A DNA stretch of 64,000 nucleotides from assembly GCF_026151205.1 (NCBI RefSeq), contig NC_087074.1:11637182-11701181 (forward strand), written 5' to 3'. This DNA is from Bolinopsis microptera (taxonomy: Eukaryota > Ctenophora > Tentaculata > Lobata > Bolinopsidae). The notes under the pieces are model-generated. The model worked only from the letters and a program-made list of their open reading frames with translations, did not search any database and had not been told where the DNA came from. Each line of letters starts with the position of its first letter. Within the stretch, counting starts at the first letter, position 1. Positions 20,098-35,000 of the stretch are shown piece by piece. The position numbers were made by a program, and so were the translations under genes.

Positions 20098-23000
20098 CTG
20101 AAAGAGTGAGATTTAATGGAGACTTTTATATTTGTAGAACCTTCTAGAAAAACTCTGATAATTCTTTAACCTGGTGGTTACTGAGCATAATTAGCACCCT
20201 TATCAGAATGAGAAGTCCTCCTTAGAACTTATATGACTCAGCGATCAGATCACTTTCACTTGTAATGAGTCGGTAGCATCTAGATTTGCTTAAAAATTTC
20301 AGATATGATTCAATAGTTGTTTACCAACACCTAAATCTTAGCTTGGAGAGTCTCCTTTTTTGCCGGTACAGGTTCTCTTTTAGCTATTTAGAAAAACAAT
20401 TTTCTCATGATGACTGATGAGTTATCAGTATTTAATCTCTGTATATATATTTGAAGACCGCCCCACGAAAAACCTCACCGAACCTCCACGCGGTGTGGGG
20501 TGGTTGGCTCGAACGGGAGGTGCATGGGTGTTTCTAACCTATGCAAAGGAAGGGACTAGCCATCTCTACAACAAGGAAAGGCTCTAATAGCCTCTACTAG
20601 CCTTAGAACCGCAGCATAACCGCTTTTCCCACAGGCAAATAACACCTTCCGCAGGAAACTAACACGCTCACAGGCCCCCACATGACGTGTAACCCCAGGA
20701 TTTGGTTTTGGATCGGACACTGAAAACAACAATAGAGGAGCGGTCTACACGATCACAGGCTACCATGTCTCGTGTAACCCCAGGATTTAGCACGCTCACA
20801 GACTACCACGTCTCGTGTAACCCTAGGATTTGGTTTTTGACAACGATAGAGGAGCGGTCTACACGCTCACAGGCTACCATGTCTCGTGTAACCCCAGGAT
20901 TTTACACGTTCACAGGCTACCACGCCTCGTGTACTATAGGATTTTGTTTTGGATCGGACAGACACAGACTACCACGTCTCGTGTAACCCCAGGATTTAAC
21001 ACGCTCACAGGCTACCAAGTCTCGTGTAACCTTAGGATTTTACACGCTCACAGGCTTCCACGTCTCGTGTAACCCTAGGACTCTAACACTTAACAGACTC
21101 TAACACGCTCACAGGCTTCCACGTCTCGTGTACCCTAGGATTTGGTTTTGGATCGGACACTCAAAACAACGATAGAGGAGCGGACTACACGCTCACAGGC
21201 TACCATGCCTCGTGTAACCCCAGGATTTTACACGCTCACAGGCTACCAAGTCTCGTGTAACCTTAGGATTTAACACGCTCACAGGCTACCACGTCTCGTG
21301 TAACCCTAGGACTCTAACACTTAACAGACTCTAACACGCTCACAGGCTTCCACGTCTGGTGTACCCTAGGATTTGGTTTTGGATCGGACACTCAAAACAA
21401 CGATAGAGGAGCGGTCTACACGCTCACAGGCTACCATGTCTCGTGTAACCCCAGGATTAAGCACCCTCACAGACTACCACGTCTTGTGTAACCCTAGGAC
21501 TCTAACACTTAACAGACTCTAACACGCTCACAGGCTTCCACGTCTCGCGTACCCTAGGATTTGGTTTTTGGATCGGACACTCAAAACACCGACAGAGGAG
21601 TGGTCTACAGTGACGTTACAGGAACATTGCATACTCCTACGAGTTGCATGTAGCAGGCCATGACCGTCCCTGGAAGTCCCTGTCTCCTCATCGTTAACCC
21701 GTAAGGGGTTGCACCAGGGGCGGTGGTAACAGAACTTCAAGACTCTCGGAGTCTGTTGTCGATATCTATGTATAATATATTTATGGTATATAACTTGGGA
21801 GTCTCTCTCTCTAGCAGCAGGAGTTGGAGAATGGGGACGCGTTGTGAAAGCCACCGCAAGGAAGGCTTACAGTCGACGCCGACCAATCAAAAGAAGATAT
21901 TTGAAGACCTGATGAACTGCACCATAATATTATATATGATAGCCTTCTCCATTTTATCAGACCTTGAAAAGTACAAATTGAATTAAGGCTCTTCATCCGA
22001 TTGCAAAGTAATTCACAGAAATCGGTCATTTCAGTTTACTCTTCTTTTATGTTGTACCAAGGGCACACTCAATCTCCCAAATGAAGTCAGTTCGGTGCAT
22101 CATGCCCCTTACTACCATCCTGGTCTTGGTCCTCCTCCCCTTTTCAACTATCACTCACAGCACACCGGCTCACAATCCTAGTATGTCTACCAATATTCTG
22201 GAGATCTTCCAACAGCTGAAGGAGGAATCAGCAGATATCCGAGACGAGGCATATCAAGTAAGAGAGGAAGGGTACGCCGCGATGAGTAAGGCGTACGAAG
22301 TAAGAGACGCAGCGTACGAGATAAAAGACTCGACATACGAGGCCAGGAGTGGACTGGAGGCTCTACTTGTGGAGGCGTTCGCTCTTCTGAAGAGTCAGAC
22401 GTCTGCTACGGGTCTTTATATTCACGATATCAAGAACACGTTGGCTGCTGTAGCAAGCAAGATGGATGGTTTGGAGGCTAAGATAGATGGAATCGAGAGT
22501 AAACTTGAGGGGACAACTAACAAGCTAGAGGAAGAGACGCTCAAGATAACAGCAAAACTTGACGAGAAAATGGCTCAGCTCGAAGAAAAGGTGAGTGCCA
22601 TGGGAGGAGAAATAAGGGAGGTGAAAAGGTCTTTAGACGAAACAAAGGTTGATATCAGTGAGAGGGTTGAAACCTCTATATCCCTGAGCACCTCGGTAAG
22701 GGACCGACAACAAGTGTGGATGTCTGAGGTTCGTCTCATTTCACTCTACAAAACAGTCGACCAAAACAATGGTCACCCAGGTTATCCTAATCCAATAGTG
22801 ACGGATGGAAAATTTGTGATAAATAACGTTGGTGAACATATAAACACTCACAGCCATACCCTTTCAAAGGAAACAAACAATAAACTTTGGATAAACCTCG
22901 GCGGGTATTTTAAGATTCACCGGGTCTACATCTGGAACTATCGTGGGTGTTGTCACGAACAGTTGGTAGGAACCCACATCTACGCTGATGAAGAGCTGAT

Positions 23001-26000
23001 AGGAACGGTGGTACAAAACTCAAACTATCACGACTTCCTGATCCCTGAGAAGGACCCTACATACGGTTCTACTGTCACTCTACACCAACCCCTCCCAAGA
23101 AACATTCACGTGTTGGAGGGGGGGGGGGGGGGATAACGTATTTTTTTGTTTTTTTCAAAAATTTACTTTTACCTGAACAAAAAAAACAAAAAATTCATTT
23201 TGAGCTATTCCGATTTTGAGCTATATTTTTATCATTTTATTGGTTTTTTCCTTTTTTTTCCTTTTTTTGTTTTTGTTTTTTTTTTCCAAAAAACTACTTT
23301 TACCTAAACAAAAAAAACAAAAAATACGTTATCCCCCCCCCCCTAACTTCATTAACTTATTTTTATATTTTTATATTTTTGTAAAATAGCACAAGTGCCA
23401 CGAAGCACTCGATGAGTCCTCTCAAGCTTGTTATTTAACATGTTTACCATACATTCTACCAAGATGATATAAGTATAAATTGGGCACTGTATTGCTGCAT
23501 GTCACAATCTTCTCAACAAGCCAGATGTCACCATTGCTTCTCGTAGTAAAACTTAAAACTACCTGCTCTAAATTATAGGAGACTGTAACTGCGCCAATAC
23601 CTGTAACTACATCTAGCCTCCTTTGAAACACTTACAACGATACAAAATGAGAGAGAACAATAACGCTAATCGTAAAAACGTTGCCCTAAAATGCGCCACT
23701 TAAACAACTATATATTAACAGTCACAATCAGAGTTTCAGGAATATCAGTTTTAAAGATGCTGCTCTTAGCAACGCTAGCTTGTTTCCTAAAGATGGTGAC
23801 TCCCACCTCACCTCCCACCTCTCATCCCTCTTATCTCACTCCCGTACAGGAGATATCCTGGTCAGACCGAATACCTGACATAACTAAAACATTCGAGTGT
23901 GAAGATATCCTAACCTGCCTGCCTCCCTCCTTCACTCCCCACTGTGCTGTGCACCCTCATAAACCAGTACAAGTAGGTAAAGTCTTCACTCTGGGGTGCT
24001 TACCGGGCTTTTGTGCAGACGGAGGAGAGGTGGTTGTCACGTGTACAACACAGATATCCAGGTACGGGTACACGGATAACGAGGAGCTGGTGACGTGCAG
24101 AAAGGAGGAGCCTGGAGCAGTACTGGGATCTGAGGTGTCATGTCTTCATGACAAGCATGTAAAGCTAGGGTTTAAACTCAGCTCGACTCTCATAAAATGG
24201 GCAAGAGAGAAGGTGTCAACAGGAGCAGACCCGGACACCGTTCCAGCCTCCCCTCTCTCAGCATCCACCCAACCAGCCCCAGACATGAAGCTGCCAAGGA
24301 GTTACCGGAGGTTCACAGCAGTGGTGGATTGTAACGTGTGCCTGGACCAGATATGTGGCAAGATGTTCCAGCAGCACGGAAAGAGGATAATTGATATCAG
24401 TGGTTCCACTCACATAGCTGTGGGGTGTGCGGTTAACGCGCGCACACATGTTGGTGTCTGTGAGTATGCTTATGCGTGAGGAAGCAGAAACTTGGGCTTG
24501 AATCACAGAGTCTTGGAGAATTGGTACTAGTATTCAGTTCATGTTAAATTCCATTTTGTTTAAATTGCATCACAGTGTTTTTATTTCAAAGTAAACTTGG
24601 AAAACTGTCTAAAATTTCAAAATAAACATAAAAAGATATGATAACTTGGACTAACCTTTATAATCTGACCGATTTTCTTCTGGAATGGGGGATTGTTAGC
24701 TGAGTTAACAGATAGAGCGGACACAGCGTTGAAAATGTAGAAAGTAATATCGTCATTGTAACTGAAATTGGAAATAAGTTGAATTTAAAAAATATATATC
24801 AAATCCTGAGACTTATTGCTAACAGGGCGGATAATTTTACATTTTCTGTTATTCCTACGTGAGTGACCACATTAAAATCATGTCACCCGACAGATTTTTT
24901 CAATCAATGTTAAAGTAAAGCTAACTTGTTAAGTCCGACTTTGAGCATCAAGACGATCTGATCCACAACACTCTCGGGGAGACTCACTACTTTCTCTGGG
25001 TACACCTCACATATAAAAGTTATCAGCTTGAAAAACTCGTTTGATAACTTCGGGAACTTTAACAGCTCTGAGAATTTATGACTGATAAATATCGACAGGT
25101 TGATAAACAGGAAGCAAAATCAAAATAAGGGTAATTATGTACATTATTATATGTACAATTATGTATATTTGAAGTCAAGAATAACAATTTTCTAGATTTG
25201 AATCAAGAAATGCTTCTTACCGACATCAATGTGAGGCACGATAATATCAAGTCCAACCAAAACAAGTCTACTAGAAGTCTCATCATAGCTGTCAGGCTCG
25301 TCGAAGTTGAAGAAGTCCTTGGAACAGAGATGGGAGAGTAGCTCCAGACAGAGCAGGATGTTATCGTACCGGTCATCTTCAACACCTATTGTCAGGGACT
25401 GTCGTGCTGAGCGGATGGGTTTGGTAAGGATAAAACCACTAATAATGTGGGCGTTTATTTATGAACTTTAAACTACCGATATTCTAAAATCTGTCAGGGT
25501 GCCAATTAGATATGTTGGAGTTTCGATTTAAAGCTAATTTTGGCACATGTTTCAAAATTTTGGTAAGATAATTAGCGTAAATAAACTTACAAGCAGCAGA
25601 ATCAGAGTAACATTTGAGAACCTTGTAGCAGGTATCGTATAGTCGATGAGTCTGTGTTTTATCTATTTGTAAAATGCCGCTATCTGAAAGTCATAAATGA
25701 TAAATAATAAACATACGGATATCAATCAAATCATCTAAATAAATATTCGCATAAAATCAAAACGTCTAAAGTAACGTTTAAACATAAAAACAGAGTACGT
25801 CTAAATTTAAATCATTCGATGACTTGTATTCAGTGACATATTGACAAAACATACAACAGAATAGAGATGTTCTAACCTGCAATAGCACAGAAAAGTTCGA
25901 GAATAGACCGGGTAATAGGCTGGATGTGTTGAGATATCTTCATGAGGTTAATGGACCCCTCCAAGATGGGAATAACAGTGTTGAACACAACGCTGAAGAG

Positions 26001-29000
26001 ACATTCTGTTGGTTCTATCTCACTCTTTTTATCCACTTCTAGTATTATTCTGCAAGGGCAGGGTAGCCCTCGTCAAAGTATTTGTACAGAAATCAGAATA
26101 CTTGAGAGGGGTCCGGACTCTACGGCGTAAGACTCTACGGCGTAAGACTCTACGGCGGGTTAGAGTTAGGGTTAGGGTTAGGGCTAGGGTTAGGGTTAGG
26201 GTTATGGTCAGGGTTAGGGTTAGAGTCTCACGCCGTAGAGTCCCGGACCCACTTGAAAGTGTATTTTTCAAGTATTTACGTTTGGTGTAAAGTGTAATAT
26301 AAGGGAAAGCATCTTGTAGAGATAAAGCTAAGAATTGTTCTGTACCAAAAACCAAGAAACAATGAATTTGACATTGATTTGGACATCAAATGCAATGTCA
26401 GATTATTCAGCGCGAGCGGCAGCTAACGTATAGTTATTATTTCCCTAAAAATTCTTCAAATTCCATCTAATCAGTAGAAAGGAACATTGTACTTACTCAA
26501 CAATCTTGTTGACTATGCCAGCAGCAATACCGTGGAACGTATCCAGAGCTGTGAGCACTTGCTGGGTCAAAACGGGGGAGCCAGGAACCTCCGCTATTTC
26601 GGTGCTGAACAATATTTTCACCGTGCTATCCCTGATTGGGCCAAATACCTGGTGGTACAAATGAGTGAGGGAAGAGGAACAATGTACTGCAAAACCCCGA
26701 TTAAACTCGCCCCAATTTCCTACAAACCCCGATATACCGCGGCCATTTCCTTTCCCTAAACCGTAGGGCTGAACATAATATATAATCTACTCCGCGTTCC
26801 TACACGTACCCTGTCCATGAACTGTTGATGTTCCCCGGAGGGAAGGTGAGACATGATGATAGTTAGAGCGGCTGAGAACATCCTGTTAGCTTTAGAGGAG
26901 GGTAGAACTAACACTCCCGTCGTGTACCGACCAACTAGCTTCTGGAAATTATCATCCTTCATCAGTACCAACGATCTGGAACGAGATATGTCATGATGAC
27001 ATATTGCGATTAGATTTTATAAGTTAAACATGTAGATGTTTAACTTATAAGAGATTTGAACAAGCCAAAAAGAGCTCCAACTAAAGATCAACGTACATGA
27101 ACCTACATTCTTGAGTTTTTAGAGCAGGATTGGAGCAGAGACATGCAGTCTTCAACAGTGCTCTGTTCTCCGGAGTAGTAGACCAGTCCTGATATTATCT
27201 TCTCCACTAGGAACCCTACCAACCACCCACCTGGTCAAATATATGTGGTAATATGTGGTAATTTGTGGTAATATGTGGTAATATGTGGTACTATTTGGTA
27301 ATATGTGGTCATATGTGGTAATATGTGGTAATATCAGAAATATATATTTCTATAAACCACAGCTAGTTCCTTGATAAACCCTATTTTGTACACGTTGGTT
27401 ATTTTAATAGAAGGTTCAAGAAGTTTGCGATAAAGATAGTTAAAAAGAGCTGGAATCAATCCTCTTCTTAATGCGATTTCCATTTCCATTACGATTAAAT
27501 AGCAACCACCGCAACATGTTAGCATGGTGGTGACGGGTGCTTAACCCATTACAACCCACTTTGGCTGGTAGTTGGTACTGGTAATGATGTGGACTAGGAT
27601 GTAACCTGTAGCGCAGTTAATATTGTATTGTATGTATACATTTTATTTTAGTCTTGAACATTTAAAGAAAGTGCCGATAATAGAATTGTGTGTATTCTTC
27701 TTTATTCCTAAAATCACTGTTTAATTCCTGATGTATCATTTCACATTTGTAATTTCGAATCGACAAGAAACAGTAAATATTAAAAACTGTATCCACCAAA
27801 TTGAAGTTAAGAATAATAAAGTAATGAACGCTTTTAGATTTTATATTAATTCATACATATAAATAGCTTTCCTTACACGTGGGAGTGCTCTTCCCGGCAA
27901 TATGTTCATCTCCTACCAGGAGAACAATAACTGATAATTTACCTCACCAAAAAAGGCACTGTACGAGTAACGACCAGACAGTGTACAAGAACTCGCAGCT
28001 ACACTTATACAGTTGTACATGAAGTTACAACTTACAATGTCATTACTTATCTGTTTGTAGCTGGTAATAGTCTGTAAGTTCAATATTATGTTAGGATGCA
28101 ATGAAACTATCGGACTACCATGAATGGGACTTGCCAACCCATGGCAACATTTAAATATATTGACTCTGTTACATTGCTTGTGTTAATATAAAACTCCGTA
28201 ACAACCTAAACTGATATCTATCTCTTATAACCACAGCTATATCTCAGTCAATTAGTTCGTTTAGATTGTGTTCTAGCATATTCGTGTTTCTAAATATCAA
28301 TTTGGAATTTATATCTTATTTTGGTGTTCGTTTTACCTGACATCATAATATTATTATCCAGAAGGCTGGTTCTGAGTTCAGATAACATTACTTATTGTTT
28401 TTCATTGCAATATTCCTGTATAGTAAATGACTACTGATAACACCACCCCTAAGCAGAAACTTTACGTAAGCTGCTAATACTGCTTATAAAACCTTACATA
28501 CACTGACACAGTGTTTATTATAAACCATTACGAGTCACGACAATATACTTATCCCATTATCAATAGCTATAATATGTAGAAGTACATAAAATGCCCAATT
28601 AGCGCGTCAACTCTGAGACCGCACCATGTAGTTCTTGTTGTTATAGTCATCCTAGCTAACACAACCTCCCTCATCTACACCTGTGTCTTGACTAAAGACA
28701 GTCCTAATACTAATTTTAGACAAGCCAACCTAACCATTTTAGCTATATCTCTTGGTATGATTGTGTGCTACTGCTGGCTTCCCTTCAAGATTATCCAGAT
28801 CTATTTTCTCAAGCCAACAAATAGTGACCAAGTACCACAATATCAGAATTATGCATACTATTGGTATCTTATTATTGTTCTACCCACTTAGGAGACTAGT
28901 TTTACACTTGCTGCCGATGTTATTGGTTTCATTAGTCGCAACTTGAGAGACCATATTTTAATCATTATCAATAAAAGATGAACATTCTTAGTCGAGATGA

Positions 29001-32000
29001 GCGTATACTATTTTCAGTTTTTTTAATAATGCTCTTGGCTTCAGTATGTATATTGATAAGCTTTTGACTTTTCTAGTGGAATTATGCATTAAACTCCAAA
29101 TTAATTTATTCGCATCTACCAGATAAGCTCATTAAGCTGAAGTTTATTTTCGCTATTATACAACTCTTTCAAAGTATTTTATAACATTTTTCGTTGCTCC
29201 ATATGATAATTTAGCATACAAAATAAGTATAACTCTCAACGCCTTCCCTCGCCCGCTCCTTTTCAAGGAAATGTACATCACCTCCCAACCCACGTCAGAC
29301 TAACGACGTTTTTACAATTAAATGCCCCGGAGAATCGTTTATATACAATAAATCGAGCAATGATATGTTAAAACAAAAACTAGGTCGATTTTAATATAAT
29401 TGGATTTTCTATCACAGTATACAAGCCCCAATGGTGTACGTTATTCGAGAAGCAACAGTTCCTGGTCATTGATTTTATTAGATGATAATTACACATCGAC
29501 AATAAATGGATCAGTCATTAGTTTATCTGAAAAGAATTAGTTTGTTCGACCAGAATGCTTTTATGATCGTTGGCATCGGAAGAGAAGTGGTTAATTTGTA
29601 TTGAATGGGTGCCTGGAGGTCACCGGTTTTAAGTTTCTCCATTCTAATTTTGCATTATTATTAAATTACTATGTTTCAAAGTATTTTATAACATTTTTCG
29701 TTGCTCCATATGATAATTTAGCATACAAAATAAGTATAACTCTCAACGCCTTCCCTCGCCCGCTCCTTTTCAAGGAAATGTACATCACCTCCCAACCCAC
29801 GTCAGACTAACGACGTTTTTACAATTAAATGCCCCGGAGAATCGTTTATATACAATAAATCGAGCAATGATATGTTCAAACAAAAACTAGGTCGATTTTA
29901 ATATAATTGGATTTTCTATCACAGTATACAAGCCCCAATGGTGTACGTTATTCGAGAAGCAACAGTTCCTGGTCATTGATTTTATTGGATGATAATTACA
30001 CATCGACAATAAATGGATCAGTCATTAGTTTATCTGAAAAGAATTAGTTTGTTCGACCAGAATGCTTTTATGATCGTTGGCATCGGAAGAGAAGTGGTTA
30101 ATTTGTATTGAATGGGTGCCTGGAGGTCACCGGTTTTAAGTTTCTCCATTCTAATTTTGCATTATTATTAAATTACTATGTTTTCTTTATTTTACATTGA
30201 CTTTAAGGTGCATGCCAGCATATTTTCGGACGGCCACGGGTCAATTGCAATAAAATATGGTTTCGTCACTTTAGAACTCTGTATAAAATTTCACTGTGGT
30301 ACAACGCTATTTAATATTTTAAGGTCAGTAAAATCGTATTATGATATATTGAAAGACTTTCCATCTACTTGGTGGTTAACTAAAGCTCACAGTTTACAAG
30401 TTACTTACATTTTCATCTATTCAGTACAGGGCTAACATGGTTAATGAAACCTACTATGAAGCGTTCACGGTTGCAGAGAGCATCTGCTTTATCACCTACT
30501 TCACATTGGTAGTGATACTTGGAGGTATCGGCAACCTGTTTGTTATCTACGCTAGCAGATGCTATTCCTCCTTCGACTTGGACAGAGTTACAATACTGTT
30601 TGTTCAGCATCTAGCCATCGCTGATTGCTCAAAGATCCTCTTCATGACGATACCAATGCTAACGAATCATCTCTACTACATGACCCACCCAAATAATTCC
30701 CAATGGTACCTTCCTTACTCAGTTGCTAAATTATCATATTTCGTGCTAGCATTTGCTAATCACTCAGTCGGTTTCTTCATTTTGGCGGTATCTTTGCACC
30801 GTTTGGCTCGCTGTTTGGCCCCCACTAGACTTCACCAATCTGGGAATAGAGGAGCGAAGATATTTATGGCACTACTTTGGCTTATTTCAGTCCTTCTCTC
30901 TTCAGTCGTATGGTTTTTGCCGACTCGCTACAAGATGCGCATTGCCATCTGCGCGATGGACAATACAGTAAAACTTTCTCCCCTTCTTAAAGCTCTAGCG
31001 GAGTACTCCAACCTCCCTCTGATGGCCCTTCTTGTTGTGATAGTCATCCTAGCTAACACAACCTCACTCATCTACACCTGTGTCTTGACTAAAGACAGTC
31101 CTAACACTAATTTTAGACAAGCCAACCTAACCATTTTAGCTATATCTCTTGGTATGATTGTGTGTTACTGCTGGCTTCCCTTCAAGATTGTCCAGATCTA
31201 TTTTCTCAAGCCAACAAATAGTGACCAAATTAGTGACCAAATACCAAAATATCAGAATTATGCAGTGCCGTTAACCACAGTTAGTTCCTTGATAAATCCC
31301 ATATTGTACACGGTCGTTAACAGAGGGTTCAAGAAGTTCGCGTTCAAAGTAGCGAGGAGGGGATTAGGAAGGGTTACTGGGCAAGATACGATAAACCGGT
31401 CATCTTTTGGAGAGAGTTCTGCTGTGAGGAGAAATAGATGTGAACCCGATATCTGATGGTACACAAGCTTTATCTAGTTCTACAGGCTGTGCAATAATGG
31501 GATATTGCTGTTAAAATATATTATTCTTTGTCAGCTTAGCGATTGTGATTAAGGTATACTGCTGTAAATTTATAAAATTCTTTAGTAGTATCTATTACGT
31601 TTAATGTCAGGTATATGAAATTGAATAGTTCTATAGTTTTATTGACTTTGTAATGGCAGGATTGCCGATCTTACTAATACTATTCGATAATAACTCTTTC
31701 CAAATTTTGATATTCGATATAAGCGTTAGTTTGCAATCCGACAAAGAGCAGTATTCTTAAATACTTTTTTACAGAGGGTAACAAATGTTAATCTACCCTG
31801 CATTGCAGATTATTGGTTGATTAATACATTTCAGTCAAAACGTCACGTCACATAAATTGGTTCGAATAAAGCGTTGAAAATCGAACCTTGAAATCATAGA
31901 AATTGGGAAGATTATAGGTACACCTTGGCAAAATGATGTAATATTGAAATGATTTAAACAAGCAAGTGTTTGCTTGAGAATACATGTTTACAACATGTTG

Positions 32001-35000
32001 ATTGATTGAATAAACTGTTTCTACAACCCCTGACCGGACAATGATTGTACATTTAAAAGTCGGACAATTCATCGATGATAAACTAAAAACCAATACCCCG
32101 GGAATCTTCGGTCTTTAAAAAATTGAAACTAACTGTCTGGAAAAATTAAATTTAACAAGAATTGCGCCCGTTGTTTCGTTTTGGCGGACGCTAGATTTCC
32201 GTTCACTATAACTATAAATATAATCTCCAATCAGCTCACTTCATAATAATAATATTGATACACATCAGTACACTATACTACACATGCCACGTACAAATTA
32301 GGCTTATAACCTAATACTATACATTGCACAGTATTGTATCACGTTGTGACCCCCACGGTCGTTTCGCGGCGGGTCATACAACGTATGACAAGCACAGTAT
32401 ACATTAAAATACACTCGCGCCGCGCATTCATTGACAGGCTACCTATATACATCACATCTCCGCAAGCAATACTCGCGCGCTGCACTGCGCGCTAGTTGTC
32501 ATGGTAACGAACGGAAGGACACACGACATATTTAAACCCACCTATCTCGTTCTCCAAAATCCACGTTTTTCTGCAAAAACCTCCATTCGTAACCTTTCAC
32601 TATTGCCTTTTTACAAAAGGGTGAACGGAAAAAATATTGTCGCAATAGTTAAAAGATAGTAAATTATATATGTCAACACTCAACACTGCACAGTTGTGGA
32701 CCTTCGATGTCTCTTATTAGGCTCATCTCGTGTTTTCTTGTATTTTCTGTTTCATATCTTTAAAACATTGCTTTTGTTGCCCTTGCTGTTTGATATGTCA
32801 ACCTGCTGACAGATACACAGTCTTGTGCTTGTAGGGCAATCGCAAACTCCAAGATTTAGAATGGATATTTTGGACATCAGTCAACACTAGATCTTAATAG
32901 TGCAGTGCTTCCTGGCGTGCGCTCTATGCCCATTGCGCTTACCCCCATTCTTGGCTTCTTCAAGTTGCTCAAAAACCTCTTAAAAACTTCAATATATAAT
33001 TTCTCAATTCCATTGCCCTTCAAAGGGCATTTAGTTAACAGCTTTGTACTATCACCATGTGACCCTCGTGTGATCCCGTGGTACCATTATATCTATTATA
33101 TCACTACAATTAACCTATTATTGAACACCACGAGAAATAGCAGCACAAAAGAATTCGAACTTCCACATACAATCCTTGGTTTGTACTTGTATAACGTTAG
33201 TCCTTTGCAGCTGTTGCTTCAGCTCCCATTGCATTACTTTAACATCTTACTCCATTACATTGCATCAGTCTCACGTAAAAAAAGAGGTTTCTTACTGTAC
33301 GTATACTGCCTTGGTTTCTTACTAATACTAATTCAACACTCAAATAACGTCAGAGTAGACAAAAGTTGAAGCTGATCGAAAAGGAGCCGTAAGTCGTTAG
33401 TCTCTATAGACGCTATCTTGATGTTTGTTACTGTGGAGTGTGGGTACTGAGTCATAGTGCAGCACGAAATATTAACAATAGTAAGAGCGAGCAGCTGTGT
33501 TGTACATGGTAAGAGCTGCTTGATAACGGCTAACCTCTAGTCGTTCCTCTATTTTGGCGTCGCCCTTGGTAGATTTCTTTGATATTTTCTTTGGTTTATA
33601 GAGGTTTTAGCCATTAGAAATTATGTCATTATTTTGTTACTTTGTTATCAAAGTTTAATAACATTGCTGTTATTCCAACTCCTTTAATTTAATTCCAATT
33701 TGTTATACAGGATGCAGTAACGGATGGTTCTTCCGTCAGTCTGTTTGTGAGTCAATTAGCTGGTTTTAAAAATGTAAAGAAATTGACCCAAGATTAAGGA
33801 AACAAAATATCGCTAATTTTTAGTAAACATATATGTACCCCCCTCCCTCCTGAAAATCAGGTCTTTAGGGCAACTGTTTATTAAGAGTATTATTCTTATG
33901 TGAACTATTAGCATTCTGACGGTTAAATTAAAGTCTGTTTACACGGTTTTCAACTTGTATTTCTACTGATAAGCCGACAAGAAGTTAACCTTTTTCTCAA
34001 TTCAGTACAGGGCTAACATGGTTAATGAAACCTACTATGAAGCGTTCACGGTTGCAGAGAGCATCAGCTTCATCACCTACTTCACATTGGTAGTGATACT
34101 TGGAGGTATCGGCAACCTCTTTGTTATCTACGCTAGCAGATGCTATTCCTCCTTCGACTTGGACAGAGTTACAATACTGTTTGTTCAGCATCTAGCCATC
34201 GCTGATTGCTCAAAGATCCTCTTCATGACGATACCAATGCTAACAAATCATCTCTACTACATGACCCACCCGGATAATTCCCAATGGTACCTTCCTTACT
34301 CAGTTGCTAAATTATCATATTTCCTGCTAGCATTTGCTAATAACTCAGTCGGTTTCTTCATTATGGCGGTATCCTTGCACCGTTTGGCTCGCTGCTTATC
34401 CCCTACCCGACTTCAACAATCTGGAATTAAAAATGCGAGGTTGATAATGGGACTGCTTTGGTTCTTAGGACTTCTTTTCGCATCTGCTGTATTGTTCCTA
34501 CCAACCTCATACCAAATGTATTACACACTCTGTACATTAGACATAACAGTACAACTATCCTCATTTCTCAACGTTTTTGCTGAGTACACGAACTATCCCC
34601 TGATGGCACTTATATTCCTCGTTGTTATTCTGGCGAACGCGACATCATTAATATACACCTTCATCCTAACTAAGGACAGCCCTAATGTTAATTTTAGACA
34701 AGCAAACCTGACGATCCTAGCCATATCTCTTGGAATGATTGTGTGTTACTGCTGGCTTCCGTACCAGATGATCTTTATCTACTACTTCTCTAAAGTTGGT
34801 GACTACTCCCCGAGTAACATCCAGAAGTATGCAGTGCCGTTAACCACAGCTAGTTCCTTGGTAAATCCTATATTGTACACGGTCGTTAACAGAGGGTTCA
34901 AGAAGTTCGTGATAAAAGTGATACGGCGGGGGTTAGGAAGGGTTACTCGACAAGATTCAACAACCAGAGCATCTTTTGTAAGTAGTGCAGTTGGTTCTGG

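Noticed and set aside
20702-21072. Two overlapping frames in the minisatellite
   Set aside because: They are repeat-derived and overlap the same period in different frames.
26160-26225. TTAGGG repeats as evidence of a chromosome end
   Set aside because: The run is short, degenerate, inside an intron, and enclosed in an inverted-repeat element.
32905-33369. 154-residue hydrophobic plus-strand frame in XPO4 intron 13
   Set aside because: No domain, no signal peptide pattern and AT-rich low-complexity composition. Likely a chance frame.
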